Assembly (NCBI GenBank): GCA_046350295.1
Contig: JAXMAR010000080.1
Coordinates: 1 to 12,460 of the forward strand
Source of the DNA: JAXMAR01 sp046350295
Lineage (GTDB): Bacteria; Planctomycetota; Planctomycetia; Gemmatales; Gemmataceae
Direction of reading: 5' to 3'
DNA length: 12,460 nt
Below are positions 11,787-12,460 of this stretch, one piece after another. The notes under the pieces are model-generated. The model worked only from the letters and a program-made list of their open reading frames with translations, did not search any database and was not told the origin of the DNA. Numbering within the stretch: position 1 is the first letter of the stretch; each line of letters begins with the position of its first letter. Position numbers and translations under genes: made by a program.

Positions 11787-12460
11787 TCAAGTGGGAAGAG
11801 GACGGGATTCCGGGCGACGGGCGTCTTTGATGGCGCGGAGCGTCGTGCGGTCGACCATGCCGCGATAGAGGCCGAGGCCGACAAGAGGGACGCGTTTCAA
11901 CACCTTGGCCAAAAGGCGAGTGAGGAACGGGGCGCGGTTATAGATGTCGGATTCCGCCAGCTCGCGTAGATAACGGCGTTTCCAGCGGGCGACGAAGTCG
12001 GCGGGGAAGAGAGCGTCGAACGGCGGCTGGCGCATGGCGTGGGCGGCGCGGGCGACGACGTCGAGCATGTCGGCGAAGCCGGCCTTCTGCGAGTAGCTGT
12101 TGGGGTAGACATAGAAGATCATGAATGGCCGGGGGACGTAGCCCATGCCATGGCGCAGAGCGAGACTGCGGGCGACGAAGGTATCGCCCCAGGGACCGAG
12201 GCCGGGGTTGTAGCCGCCAAGCTCGAGGAAGGGCGTGCGGCGGTAAAGTGTCCCGCCGCACAGCGAATGGGCGGCGGGCTCGCGCTCGAAGTAGTCGACG
12301 AGCGCTCGCTGCGGATCGAAGCAGCCGGCGACGTTCCAAGCGCGGACGCCCATGGTCGCGATGAGGCGGTCCTCGGGCGTGCGCAGCTCCGTCATGCCGC
12401 AGACGAGGCCAGCTTCGGGATGGCGCTCGGCGAGGGCCATGCCATGTTCGAAGAAGCCGG
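11787..12460 (-). CDS. Glycosyltransferase, family-2 type, C-terminal part (runs off right edge)
   Basis: The 223 visible residues begin mid-protein with GFFEHGMALAERHPEAGLVCG, which continues a reading frame open to the window edge. The Met at 12440 is therefore unlikely to be the true start. The segment SLCGGTLYRRTPFLELGGYNPGLGPWGDTFVARSLALRHGMGYVPRP matches the acceptor-side region of GT-A-fold family-2 glycosyltransferases, where a GG(F/Y) motif is followed by an acidic motif. Here that motif is GD (GPWGD) instead of the more usual ED. The tail has basic and hydrophobic helices (FLTRLLAKVLKRVPLVGLGLYRGM) that could sit at the membrane. The nucleotide-sugar DXD motif is outside the window, so donor and acceptor cannot be told. 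It is separated by 168 bp from the DUF1080 gene on the same strand. Confidence 0.82.
   Translation of the reverse strand, partial: GFFEHGMALAERHPEAGLVCGMTELRTPEDRLIATMGVRAWNVAGCFDPQRALVDYFEREPAAHSLCGGTLYRRTPFLELGGYNPGLGPWGDTFVARSLALRHGMGYVPRPFMIFYVYPNSYSQKAGFADMLDVVARAAHAMRQPPFDALFPADFVARWKRRYLRELAESDIYNRAPFLTRLLAKVLKRVPLVGLGLYRGMVDRTTLRAIKDARRPESRPLPT

Overview
The window is high-GC bacterial DNA that most resembles a planctomycete, probably a Gemmataceae-type genome. This rests on gene content, not on a marker gene. The supporting features are a very large surface-type protein with the N-terminal motif LESLESRDAPA, a Tat-exported Gfo/Idh/MocA-like protein, a DUF1080 (3-keto-disaccharide hydrolase-like) protein, and an ECF-type sigma factor of a form common in Planctomycetes. 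No rRNA, tRNA, CRISPR array or transposase was seen.

Layout from left to right. (1) Bases 1-438, minus strand: N-terminal part of a Tat-secreted Gfo/Idh/MocA-family oxidoreductase that runs off the left edge. (2) Bases 439-757: a divergent intergenic region holding a strong terminator-like hairpin. (3) Bases 758-1467, plus strand: a compact toxin-antitoxin module, made of an AF2212/DUF104-like antitoxin and a PIN-domain (VapC-like) toxin whose start overlaps the antitoxin stop by ATGA. A 20-bp direct repeat (19 of 20 matching) lies on both sides of the module. (4) Bases 1629-2351, plus: ECF-like sigma factor. (5) Bases 2627-7423, plus: a 1598-residue mosaic protein with a Kelch-type beta-propeller, an Ig-fold domain, FN3, another Ig-fold domain, six MBG-like repeats, another Ig-like domain and four nearly identical cysteine-free Ig domains.

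(6) Bases 7435-11618, minus: a block of exported proteins. In transcription order these are a two-lobed DUF1080 protein, a 378-residue TPR plus EF-hand-type calcium-binding protein (copy B), a small exported 139-residue protein, a degenerate 3'-end remnant of a third copy of the 378-residue gene, and a second full copy (copy A). Copies A and B are about 78% identical by manual count. The last gene of this block converges on the giant gene with only 11 bp between the two stop codons. (7) Bases 11787-12460, minus: C-terminal part of a family-2-type glycosyltransferase, truncated by the right edge.

Most products are predicted to act outside the cytoplasm: an adhesin or matrix-like giant, calcium-binding TPR proteins, a sugar-active or sugar-binding DUF1080 protein and a Tat-exported oxidoreductase. 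The sigma factor could control the giant gene directly downstream, but that is inference from position only. The most unusual feature is the duplicated TPR/EF-hand family with its decayed third copy. I found no clear evidence of a wholly new multi-gene system.
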